Below, piece by piece: positions 1 to 5,506 of a stretch of DNA of 7,109 nt (its first letter is position 1; the number at the start of each line of letters is the position of its first letter). Where the stretch lies: positions 1 to 7,109 of the forward strand of contig DDKG01000168.1 in the NCBI GenBank assembly GCA_002339265.1, read 5' to 3'. The notes below the pieces were generated by a model, which saw nothing but the letters and a program-made list of their open reading frames with translations, ran no database searches and was not told the origin of the DNA. The DNA comes from Massilia sp. UBA2604. Its GTDB lineage: Bacteria > Pseudomonadota > Gammaproteobacteria > Burkholderiales > Burkholderiaceae_D. A program made the translations under genes and the position numbers.

Positions 1-342
1 CGCATCATCAGCATCACCTCGGTGGTCGGTGCGGCCGGCAACCCGGGCCAGATGAACTACGCCGCCGCCAAGGCCGGCGTGGCCGGCATGACCCGCGCGC
101 TGGCGCGCGAGATCGGCAGCCGCAACATCACCGTCAACTGCGTGGCGCCGGGCTTCATCGACACCGACATGACCCGCGCGCTGGGCGAAGGCCAGCACGA
201 GGCGCTGCTGACCCAGATTCCGCTGGGCCGCCTGGGCCAGCCGGAAGACATCGCCCATGCGGTGGCCTTCCTGGCCGGGCCGACGGCCGCCTACATCACG
301 GGCACCGAGTTGCACGTGAATGGCGGCATGTACATGAATTAA
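1..342 (+). CDS. fabG: 3-oxoacyl-ACP reductase FabG, 3' part (5' end outside window)
   Basis: NADPH-dependent short-chain dehydrogenase that reduces beta-ketoacyl-ACP to 3-hydroxyacyl-ACP in the cytosolic type II fatty acid synthesis cycle. The frame is open from base 1 and ends in TAA, giving 113 residues. Family members have about 245, so roughly the first 130, including the Rossmann glycine-rich nucleotide motif, are missing. The catalytic set is visible as Ser7, Tyr20 and Lys24 of the fragment; the spacing equals Ser138/Tyr151/Lys155 of E. coli FabG. Other family marks are NYAAAKAG, the [13 protein letters not shown] stretch after the active site, and the C-terminal HVNGGMYMN. It lies directly upstream of acpP, the usual fab cluster order. 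An internal GTG at 22 is not the real start. Identification is very secure. Confidence 0.97.
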   Translation, partial: RIISITSVVGAAGNPGQMNYAAAKAGVAGMTRALAREIGSRNITVNCVAPGFIDTDMTRALGEGQHEALLTQIPLGRLGQPEDIAHAVAFLAGPTAAYITGTELHVNGGMYMN

Positions 343-374
343 TCAGTAAAGTAATACCTGCGTCCATCAGCCCC

Positions 375-415
375 GCTAAACCGGGATCGTTATGGGCGCA
401 ATCCCGACTTTTAGC
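375..415 (+). other. Composite stem-loop downstream of fabG (weak terminator or processing site)
   Basis: GCTAAA (375-380) pairs with TTTAGC (410-415), and CGGGAT (382-387) pairs with ATCCCG (401-406). They are separated by a small internal loop and capped by a 13-base loop. A short T4 run follows the inner stem. It starts 33 bases after the fabG stop. It could be a weak intrinsic terminator, or an mRNA end or processing structure separating fabG from the highly expressed acpP. Paired by eye. Confidence 0.4.
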
Positions 416-444
416 AGGACTTTCCGGCGAATTAGCCGCAGTCG

Positions 445-462
445 CCGAAAATAGTTTTTCGG
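445..462 (+). repeat. 7-bp inverted repeat over the acpP -35 region
   Basis: CCGAAAA (445-451) and TTTTCGG (456-462) are perfect inverted arms around a 4-base centre. The repeat covers the position where the -35 of the acpP promoter would lie. It could be a regulator-binding dyad or an RNA hairpin in read-through transcripts from fabG. I do not recognise it as a known operator. Confidence 0.35.
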
Positions 463-472
463 GTCGCAAACC

Positions 473-481
473 TGATAAAAT
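473..481 (+). promoter_or_regulatory. Putative extended -10 promoter for acpP
   Basis: TGATAAAAT fits the extended -10 form TGn plus a TATAAT-like hexamer (TAAAAT at 476-481). No good -35 is seen; the best spaced candidates near 452-458 (TAGTTT/AGTTTT) are poor, which an extended -10 can compensate for. Transcription would start around 488, giving a leader of about 35 bases. acpP commonly has its own promoter because ACP is needed in large amounts. Inferred, not shown. Confidence 0.5.
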
Positions 482-522
482 GCGCGCACTTTCCGCAACA
501 CATACCTTAATGGAGCCAAAAC

Positions 523-762
523 ATGTCGGATATCGAACAACGCGTTAAAAAAATCGTCGCTGAGCAACTGGGCGTTGCCGAAGCAGACATCAAAATCGAT
601 TCCTCGTTCGTTGACGACCTCGGTGCTGACTCGCTGGACACCGTTGAACTGGTGATGGCACTGGAAGACGAGTTCGAAATGGAAATCCCTGACGAGCAGG
701 CTGAGAAGATCACCACCGTCAAGCAAGCCATCGACTACGCAACCGCGCACGTCAAGGCCTAA
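523..762 (+). CDS. acpP: Acyl carrier protein
   Basis: Small acidic carrier that holds growing acyl chains on a 4'-phosphopantetheine arm for all enzymes of fatty acid synthesis. The 79 residues are the usual family length. The arm attaches at Ser37 in the motif GADSLD, and the following helix II ([19 protein letters not shown]) is the acidic recognition surface for partner enzymes. ATG 523 has a clear GGAG ribosome site at 512-515, seven bases upstream. It sits between fabG and fabF, with 31 bases to fabF. Its codons are less GC-rich than those of its neighbours (for example GTTAAAAAAATC), which fits a very highly expressed gene under translational selection rather than foreign origin. Identification is certain. 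Confidence 0.98.
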   Translation: MSDIEQRVKKIVAEQLGVAEADIKIDSSFVDDLGADSLDTVELVMALEDEFEMEIPDEQAEKITTVKQAIDYATAHVKA

Positions 763-782
763 GTAGTCGCTTTACAGTTTTT

Positions 783-787
783 GGGAG
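783..787 (+). promoter_or_regulatory. Ribosome binding site that fixes the TTG start of fabF
   Basis: GGGAG ends six bases before TTG 794. An in-frame TAG at 764-766 closes the frame just upstream, and no ATG or GTG lies between that stop and the conserved VVVTGLG segment. TTG is therefore the only reasonable start. Confidence 0.8.
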
Positions 788-793
788 AATCGC

Positions 794-2041
794 TTGAGTC
801 GTTCACGCAACCGCCGTGTCGTCGTCACTGGCCTGGGCTGCATTTCACCGATCGGCAACACTGTTGCCGAGACGTGGGACGCGGCACTGGCCGGCAAGTC
901 GGGCATTGCCAACATCACCAAGTTTGATGCAGCGCCATTCACGACCCACTTCGCTGGTGAGGTCAAGAATTTCAACGTCGAAGACTACCTGCCGGGCAAG
1001 GAAGGCCGCCACATGGATACGTTTATCCATTTCGGCATGGCAGCCGGCATCCAGGCGCTGCAGGATTCGGGCCTGGAAGTCACCGAAGAGAACGCGGACC
1101 GCATCGGCGTGGTGATCGGTTCGGGCATCGGCGGCCTGCCGATGATCGAAGCGACCAAGGAAGAATACGCAAGCCGCGGCGCACGCCGCATCTCGCCGTT
1201 CTTCGTGCCGGCATCGATCATCAACATGATCTCGGGCGATCTCTCGATCAAGTTCGGCCTGCGCGGCCCGAACCTGTCCATCGTCACCGCCTGCACCACC
1301 GGCCTGCACAGCATCGGCGCGGCAGCGCGCCTGATCGAGTACGGCGATGCCGACGTGATGATCGCGGGCGGCGCCGAATCGACCGTGTCGCCGCTGGGCC
1401 TGGGCGGTTTCGCCTCGGCACGCGCACTGTCGACCCGCAACGACGATCCGGCGACGGCTTCGCGTCCATGGGACCGCGACCGCGACGGCTTCGTGCTGGG
1501 CGAGGGCGCCGGTGTCATGGTGCTCGAAGAATATGAACACGCCGTTGCGCGTGGCGCCAAGATCTATGCTGAAGTCATCGGCTTCGGCATGAGCGCGGAC
1601 GCCTACCACATCACCTCGCCAGTCGAGGACGGCGCCGGCGCGGCGCGCTGCATGGTCAATGCGTTCAACAACGCGGGCATCAACGTCGACCAGGTGCAGT
1701 ACGTCAATGCGCACGGCACCTCGACCCCGCTGGGCGACAAGGCCGAAGTGCAGGGCATCAAGCGCGTCTTCGGCGACCATGCCAAGAACCTGGTCGTGAA
1801 CTCGACCAAGTCGATGACCGGTCACCTGCTGGGTGGCGCCGGCGGCCTGGAATCGGTGTTCACCGTGCTGGCGATCCATAACCAGGTGTCGCCACCGACG
1901 ATCAATATCTTCAACCAGGATCCGGAGTGCGATCTGGACTTCTGCGCCAACACGGCGCGCGAGATGCAGATCGACTACGCGGTGAAGAACTCCTTCGGCT
2001 TCGGCGGCACCAACGGTACGCTGATCTTCGCCAAAGTCTGA
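794..2041 (+). CDS. fabF: 3-oxoacyl-ACP synthase II (KAS II)
   Basis: Condenses acyl-ACP with malonyl-ACP to extend the chain by two carbons. KAS II is also the enzyme that elongates palmitoleate to cis-vaccenate and adjusts membrane fluidity. The 415-residue product has the thiolase fold in two halves. The nucleophile is Cys167 (TACTTG), with His307 (NAHGTST) and His344 (KSMTGH), each four residues beyond the E. coli positions 163, 303 and 340, and Lys339. The gating-loop motif FGFGGTN is at 401-407. The start is TTG, with a good ribosome site and an in-frame stop just upstream. The N-terminus SRSRNRR is short and basic before VVVTGLG. It follows acpP by 31 bases and is probably co-transcribed with it. 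FabB is less likely: the length, the TACTTG wording and the position after acpP favour FabF. Confidence 0.97.
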   Translation: MSRSRNRRVVVTGLGCISPIGNTVAETWDAALAGKSGIANITKFDAAPFTTHFAGEVKNFNVEDYLPGKEGRHMDTFIHFGMAAGIQALQDSGLEVTEENADRIGVVIGSGIGGLPMIEATKEEYASRGARRISPFFVPASIINMISGDLSIKFGLRGPNLSIVTACTTGLHSIGAAARLIEYGDADVMIAGGAESTVSPLGLGGFASARALSTRNDDPATASRPWDRDRDGFVLGEGAGVMVLEEYEHAVARGAKIYAEVIGFGMSADAYHITSPVEDGAGAARCMVNAFNNAGINVDQVQYVNAHGTSTPLGDKAEVQGIKRVFGDHAKNLVVNSTKSMTGHLLGGAGGLESVFTVLAIHNQVSPPTINIFNQDPECDLDFCANTAREMQIDYAVKNSFGFGGTNGTLIFAKV

Positions 2042-2051
2042 ACCTGATTGC

Positions 2052-2075
2052 CCCATCCCGGTCTAATGGGATGGG
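2052..2075 (+). terminator. Stem-loop just after fabF (candidate terminator)
   Basis: CCCATCCC (2052-2059) and GGGATGGG (2068-2075) form a perfect 8-bp stem with an 8-base loop, beginning 11 bases after the fabF stop. The downstream tail (CGCTTCC) lacks a T run, so it may pause or stabilise the 3' end rather than terminate strongly. Its position fits the end of the acpP-fabF transcript. Confidence 0.45.
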
Positions 2076-2192
2076 CGCTTCCAACAGCCCGGCCTGTCGC
2101 CCGTTCGTGGCGGCCGGCCGGTGCTGGCGGTAGAGGCGTATTCTCCGACGCTTTTTCCGGATACTCCTCCGCCCGCCATCCTGCCAATTCGC

Positions 2193-2210
2193 AAGAACCG
2201 GCAGGTTCTT
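2193..2210 (+). repeat. Perfect 7-bp dyad upstream of the ygfX-like gene
   Basis: AAGAACC (2193-2199) and GGTTCTT (2204-2210) surround the 4-base centre GGCA. It ends 22 bases before ATG 2233. It could be an operator for a dimeric regulator or an RNA hairpin at the 5' end of the message. There is no T run after it, so it is not a terminator. No known site is recognised. Confidence 0.4.
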
Positions 2211-2232
2211 CCCTCGATTCACCCTGTGCTTC

Positions 2233-2835
2233 ATGTCGCTTGCGGTGTCCGCCGTCATCGCGCCGTCGCGTCGCCTGCGCTGCCTGCTCGCCGCCTTCTG
2301 CGCGTCCCTGTGCGCGGCCGCCCTGGCCGTGGGCCTGCTGCTGCCTGAACGCTTCGCATTCGGCGGCGCTGTCGCATGCGCGCCGCTGCTGGCCGCGCTG
2401 TCGCTGGCGCGCCTGTTTTTCCCCGCCTTGGCCGGCTCACCGGGCCGCCGCTGGGGCCTCGGTGGCGCACGCCATCTCACACATTCCATGGCGCTTTTGC
2501 ACTCGATTGCAACGGTGCGCCGGATTGATATTTCTGGAGTTGGGCAGATACGCCTGACGGTACAACAGGAGTTGGGGAAGGGCGGGCCGGCAGCCGGGGT
2601 TCCGGGGCCGGGCTCACCCATGACGCTGCTGCCCGGCGCCACGGTCTGGCCCTGCTGCATCTTGCTGCGCCTGCGCGCCGACGACGGCGTGACCTGGCCG
2701 CTGGTGCTGCTGCCAGACGCCGTGGGCGCCGGCCAGTACCGCGCGCTGGCGGTGGCCGTGCGTGCGCTGGCGAATGGCGCTGCAACAATACCGATACAAA
2801 ACAGTGTGAACTTATTGCAGGGGGCCAACTCTTAA
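2233..2835 (+). CDS. YgfX/CptA-like two-helix inner-membrane protein
   Basis: The N-terminal half carries two hydrophobic segments, about residues 15-37 and 44-66, joined by a short LPERFAFGG turn. A soluble part spans about 93-183. The layout, and the C-terminal pattern CILLRLRADDG, then LVLLPD, then QYRALAVAVRAL, match E. coli YgfX (MLRLRSDGG, LWLAADS, EWRDLRRIL). YgfX is an inner-membrane protein that pairs with SdhE and was described as a toxin acting on MreB and FtsZ; whether this protein does so is unknown. At 200 residues it is longer than the roughly 135 of E. coli YgfX, with a Gly/Pro-rich insert at 115-130 and an unmatched tail after 183. ATG 2233 begins a plausible N-terminus, but no clear ribosome site is seen. 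No sdhE lies beside it. The TAA stop overlaps the -10 of the proposed rpoE promoter. Family call moderate, function open. Confidence 0.65.
   Translation: MSLAVSAVIAPSRRLRCLLAAFCASLCAAALAVGLLLPERFAFGGAVACAPLLAALSLARLFFPALAGSPGRRWGLGGARHLTHSMALLHSIATVRRIDISGVGQIRLTVQQELGKGGPAAGVPGPGSPMTLLPGATVWPCCILLRLRADDGVTWPLVLLPDAVGAGQYRALAVAVRALANGAATIPIQNSVNLLQGANS
2808..2835 (+). promoter_or_regulatory. Putative sigma-E-type promoter for rpoE
   Basis: GAACTT (2808-2813), exactly 16 bases, then TCTTAA (2830-2835). The known extracytoplasmic sigma-E consensus is about GGAACTT, 15-17 bases, TCnnA, so both boxes and the spacing fit. It lies in the last codons of the ygfX-like gene, and the -10 overlaps that gene's stop. 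Transcription would begin near 2841, leaving a leader of about 57 bases before GTG 2898. This implies positive autoregulation of rpoE, as in E. coli. Confidence 0.65.
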
Positions 2836-2866
2836 GGAAGTACCGATTAAATACATCGGTGCTTCC
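2836..2866 (+). promoter_or_regulatory. 12-bp near-perfect inverted repeat in the rpoE leader
   Basis: The arms at 2836-2847 (GGAAGTACCGAT) and 2855-2866 (ATCGGTGCTTCC) pair over 12 positions around a 7-base AT-rich loop (TAAATAC). The only non-Watson-Crick pair would be a U-G wobble in RNA. It sits directly downstream of the proposed sigma-E -10. It could act as a DNA operator or as an mRNA hairpin. There is no T run, so it is not a standard terminator. Confidence 0.5.
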
Positions 2867-2877
2867 TCGCGAGAGGG
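2864..2877 (+). promoter_or_regulatory. Small GNRA-type hairpin covering a GAGAGGG ribosome site
   Basis: CCTC (2865-2868), loop GCGA (2869-2872) and GAGG (2873-2876) make a 4-bp stem with a GNRA tetraloop, extendable by one U-G pair (2864/2877). The 3' arm contains the best Shine-Dalgarno-like sequence before rpoE. The 5' arm shares bases 2864-2866 with the larger inverted repeat, so the two hairpins exclude each other. Confidence 0.35.
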
Positions 2878-2883
2878 TCGCCA

Positions 2884-2901
2884 ATGGGGCATGGTCCGTG
2901 A
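2884..2901 (+). other. Five-codon minigene overlapping the rpoE start
   Basis: ATG 2884 opens the frame MGHGP and stops at TGA 2899-2901, which overlaps GTG 2898 in the arrangement GTGA. The GAGG of GAGAGGG (2871-2877) lies seven bases before this ATG, a better ribosome site than any spaced for GTG 2898 itself. It could deliver ribosomes to rpoE by translational coupling. It may also be chance, or the product of a base error near the start. Confidence 0.35.
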
Positions 2902-3500
2902 CGACAGAACGCGAGTGTGATCAGTTGCTGGTAGAGCGCGTCCAGGCGGGGGACCAGGGGGCTTTCGATTTGCTCGTCTCCAAGTACCAACGTCGCCTGA
3001 TGCGCCTGGTGTCGCGTCTTGTCCACGATCCGGCCGAAGCCGAAGACGTGGTGCAAGAGACCTTCATCAAAGCTTACCGGGCCCTCCGCCATTTTCGTGG
3101 GGATTCGGCTTTTTATACGTGGCTTTATCGAATAGGAATCAACACTGCCAAGAATTTTCTAGTAACCCAGGGAAGGCGCGCACCGACCTCGACCGAGACG
3201 GATGCCGAACGCGCCGAAGGATTCGATGATGCAGACAGCTTGCGCGACATTAATACACCTGAATCCATGCTCGCCAGCAAACAAATCGCCCATACAGTCA
3301 ACGCGGCCATGGAGGCATTGCCGCTCGAACTGCGCACGGCGATCGTCTTGCGCGAAATCGAAGGACTCAGCTATGAGGAAATCTCCGAAGTGATGGCCTG
3401 TCCAATAGGTACGGTGCGCAGCCGGATTTTCCGGGCGCGCGAAGTCATTGCCGAGAAATTACGCCCTTTACTCGATTTCCCGGTTGACAAACGTCGATAG
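2898..3500 (+). CDS. rpoE: RNA polymerase sigma-E factor (extracytoplasmic function, ECF02-like)
   Basis: Directs RNA polymerase to envelope-stress promoters. The 200-residue product has a sigma-2 domain at about 24-92, with the core-binding stretch AEDVVQETFIKAYRAL and the -10 recognition segment YTWLYRIGINTAKN. A linker containing DINTPESML follows. The sigma-4 domain at about 135-190 has the helix-turn-helix LSYEEISEVMACPIGTVRSR that reads GAACTT-type -35 boxes. The wording closely follows E. coli RpoE and the beta-proteobacterial form of about 199 residues. GTG 2898 gives the family N-terminus (TTERECDQLLVERVQ). GTG 2859 would add 13 residues not typical of the family and lies inside a hairpin. 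rseA follows after 60 bases. Function is secure; the start is fairly so, since only GGGG at 2886-2889 serves as a direct ribosome site. Confidence 0.95.
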   Translation: MTTERECDQLLVERVQAGDQGAFDLLVSKYQRRLMRLVSRLVHDPAEAEDVVQETFIKAYRALRHFRGDSAFYTWLYRIGINTAKNFLVTQGRRAPTSTETDAERAEGFDDADSLRDINTPESMLASKQIAHTVNAAMEALPLELRTAIVLREIEGLSYEEISEVMACPIGTVRSRIFRAREVIAEKLRPLLDFPVDKRR

Positions 3501-3560
3501 GTAGCGGGATCGTACGAACACAGCACATATTGAACACTACCGACGTCGATGGAACCACCG

Positions 3561-3872
3561 ATGGACACCAACAAGAAATTACGTGAGCAGATATCTGCCC
3601 TGAAAGATGGCGCCTTGCCTGACGCCGACCTGGAGCTGGCCCTGGCCGCGCTCCAGGCCAGCGACGGGCGGCAAGCCTGGGACCTGTACCACCTGATCGG
3701 CGACGCCTTGCGTGAGGAGCCGGGGCCGGCACTGTCGCCCGTGCAGCTATCCTCGTTTCGCACGCGCCTCGCCGAGCGCCTGGCGAACGACCCGCCACCC
3801 CTGCGCCGCGCCTCCATCGCCCTCGAGCCGGGCAGCCTCGCGGCCGTGCTGGCCAAGAGCGCGTCTTCCTGA
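3561..3872 (+). CDS. rseA: RseA-type anti-sigma-E factor, sigma-binding domain only
   Basis: RseA binds sigma-E and keeps it from core polymerase. In classical systems it crosses the inner membrane and is released by DegS and RseP proteolysis. The N-terminal domain is clear: REQISALKDGALPDADLEL, then QAWDLYHLIGDALRE, equivalent to E. coli QLSALMDGE and TWESYHLIRDSMR. The product has only 103 residues against about 200 for typical members, and ends soon after this domain (LAAVLAKSASS) with no hydrophobic helix. Reading past the TGA in the same frame to 3986, or in the +1 frame to 3966, does not restore a membrane segment, so a single recent nonsense mutation is unlikely. ATG 3561 has GGAA at 3551-3554; ATG 3549 would add four residues and lacks a ribosome site. 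It follows rpoE by 60 bases. No rseB/mucB is present. Confidence 0.85.
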   Translation: MDTNKKLREQISALKDGALPDADLELALAALQASDGRQAWDLYHLIGDALREEPGPALSPVQLSSFRTRLAERLANDPPPLRRASIALEPGSLAAVLAKSASS

Positions 3873-3975
3873 CGTCCCTTCAGCGTACTCCTTCCTGGGG
3901 CTCCTCTCCTGGATCCTTACTCCACGCTTAAAATCCCTCCATCCTATGCCGGGGGCGCCGCTTTGAGGGGTGGCG

Positions 3976-4004
3976 CACCGCGGTGATGGCGCGACAAAGC
4001 GCGC
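3976..4004 (+). repeat. Palindrome and short stem between rseA and the protease gene
   Basis: CACCGCGGTG (3976-3985) is a perfect 10-base palindrome. Just after it, GCGCG (3989-3993) pairs with CGCGC (4000-4004) around ACAAAG and is followed by AATTT. Together they may end the rpoE-rseA transcript weakly or bind a regulator of the protease gene. In GC-rich DNA such short dyads also arise by chance. The rest of this 179-base gap shows no gene and no convincing promoter. Confidence 0.25.
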
Positions 4005-4051
4005 AATTTGGCTTACCATTCAGTCAATCTTAGCCATTCGATAGCGAATCC

Positions 4052-5506
4052 ATGACCAGTAAAACTGCCAGCCTGCTCCTGTCGGCACTGCTCGTGTCCG
4101 GCGCCACGGCATTCATCCAGCCCGTCCACGCCGCCGCCCCCGTCCCCACCCCGACCGTCACCGGCTTGCCCGACTTCACCGACGTCATCGACAAGGTGGG
4201 CCCGGCCGTCGTCAATATCCGCACCACCGAGCGCGTGCGCACCCGCGGCGGCGCGCCGGGCGAAGAAGAAATGCAGGAATTCCTGCGCCGCTTCTTCGGC
4301 GGCCAGATGGTCCCTCGCGGCGGCGGCCGCCGCGGCCCGCAACAGGAAGAAGAACGCGAAGTGCAGCGCGGCGTGGGCTCCGGCTTCATCATCTCGGCCG
4401 ACGGCTTCGTGCTGACCAATGCCCACGTGGTCGAGGGCGCCGACCAGGTCACCGTGACGCTCTCCGACCGCCGCGAGTTCAAGGCCAAGGTGCTGGGCGC
4501 CGACGTCCGCTCCGACGTCGCCGTGCTCAAGCTCGACGCGACCAACCTGCCTTACCTGCGCACCGGCGACTCGAGCAAGATCCGGGTCGGCGAGTGGGTG
4601 CTGGCCATCGGTTCGCCGTTCGGCCTGGAAAACACCGTCACCGCCGGCATCATCTCGGCCAAATCGCGCGATACCGGCGAATACCTGCCGCTGATCCAGA
4701 GCGACGTGGCAGTCAATCCCGGCAACTCGGGCGGCCCGCTGATCAACCTGCGCGGCGAAGTCATCGGCATCAACTCGCAGATCGCGACGCTGTCCGGCGC
4801 GTATAACGGCATCTCGTTCGCGGTGCCGATCGACGAGGTGATTCGCGTGTCGGACCAGCTCAAGGCCACCGGTAAAGTCACCCGCGGCCGCCTGGGCGTC
4901 TCGATCAGCGACGTCACGCGCGACGTCGCCGAATCGCTGGGCCTGGGCAAGGCGCGTGGCGCCGAAGTCTCGATGGTCGAGCCGGGCGGCCCGGCCGAGA
5001 AGGCGGGCATCAAGGTCGGCGACATCATCCTGGCTTTCAACAAGCAGCCGATCGAAACCCGGGGCGACCTGCCGCGCCTGGTGGGCGCCTCCAAGGTGGG
5101 CAGCCGCGCCAGCGTCACCGTGTGGCGCCGCGGCGCCCAGGTCGAGGTGCCGGTCACCATCGTCGAGCTGCAAGAAGAGCGTCCGACCCAGGGTCGCCAG
5201 GCGCCGAAGAAACCGGCGCCGGGCGCCGCGCCGGACGCGCTGGGCCTGCACATGTCGAATATTTCGCCGGCCGACCGCAAGGAGCTGGGCATCGACCACG
5301 GCCTGCTGGTGGAAGAGGCGCAGGGGCCGGCCGCCAGCGCCGGCATCCAGCCCGGCGACCTGATCCTGCAGTGGAACAATACGCCGCTCACCAGCGTCGA
5401 GCAGTTCAAGGCCCTGCTGGCCAAACACGACAAGACGAAGGCGGTGGCATTGCTGGTGCAGCGCGAAGACACCTCGCAGTACATTACGCTCAAGCCGCGC
5501 CAGTGA
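4052..5506 (+). CDS. Periplasmic Do/DegQ-family serine endoprotease (MucD-like)
   Basis: HtrA-type protease and chaperone that degrades misfolded envelope proteins. The 484 residues start with a signal peptide: a hydrophobic core at 7-22 and likely cleavage after VHA at 27. The trypsin-like domain has His125 (TNAHVV), Asp155 (SDVAVLK) and Ser226 (GNSGGPL), the complete catalytic triad. Two PDZ domains follow, at about 278-370 (RGRLGVSI, GGPAEKAGIKVGDIIL) and 395-480 (GPAASAGIQPGDLIL). A Gly/Arg/Gln-rich loop at 83-105 corresponds to the variable activation loop of DegP/DegQ. Its place after rpoE-rseA matches mucD, a usual member of the sigma-E regulon, though I find no GAACTT-type promoter in front of it. 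ATG 4052 has no clear ribosome site, and ATTCG/CGAAT (4036-4049) forms a small hairpin just upstream. Choosing among degP, degQ and mucD is not possible from sequence alone. Confidence 0.95.
   Translation: MTSKTASLLLSALLVSGATAFIQPVHAAAPVPTPTVTGLPDFTDVIDKVGPAVVNIRTTERVRTRGGAPGEEEMQEFLRRFFGGQMVPRGGGRRGPQQEEEREVQRGVGSGFIISADGFVLTNAHVVEGADQVTVTLSDRREFKAKVLGADVRSDVAVLKLDATNLPYLRTGDSSKIRVGEWVLAIGSPFGLENTVTAGIISAKSRDTGEYLPLIQSDVAVNPGNSGGPLINLRGEVIGINSQIATLSGAYNGISFAVPIDEVIRVSDQLKATGKVTRGRLGVSISDVTRDVAESLGLGKARGAEVSMVEPGGPAEKAGIKVGDIILAFNKQPIETRGDLPRLVGASKVGSRASVTVWRRGAQVEVPVTIVELQEERPTQGRQAPKKPAPGAAPDALGLHMSNISPADRKELGIDHGLLVEEAQGPAASAGIQPGDLILQWNNTPLTSVEQFKALLAKHDKTKAVALLVQREDTSQYITLKPRQ

Noticed and set aside
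845..2056. Antisense open frame of about 400 codons opposite fabF
   Set aside because: It mirrors fabF codon bias in GC-rich DNA. The translation is Arg/Ala/His-rich with no family resemblance, and the + strand gene is certain.
2859..2897. GTG 2859 as the start of rpoE
   Set aside because: It would add 13 residues not typical of RpoE, lies in a hairpin arm, and its nearest purine-rich site (AAGGAAG) is 18 bases away.
3516..3537. Two GAACAC direct repeats between rpoE and rseA as possible sigma-E -35 boxes
   Set aside because: Neither is followed at 15-17 bases by a TCnnA-type -10, and the sixth base differs from GAACTT.
3873..3986. Possible frameshifted remainder of RseA after its stop
   Set aside because: The same frame and the +1 frame give short Pro/Gly-rich or weakly hydrophobic stretches (such as YSFLGLLSWIL), too short for a membrane helix and unlike RseA. 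It may be a deletion scar but is not a pseudogene I can support.
4312..4350. GC-rich Gly/Arg run in the protease, considered as a repeat expansion or frame error
   Set aside because: The frame continues into a perfect protease domain, and this place is the variable activation loop of the family, so low complexity is expected.
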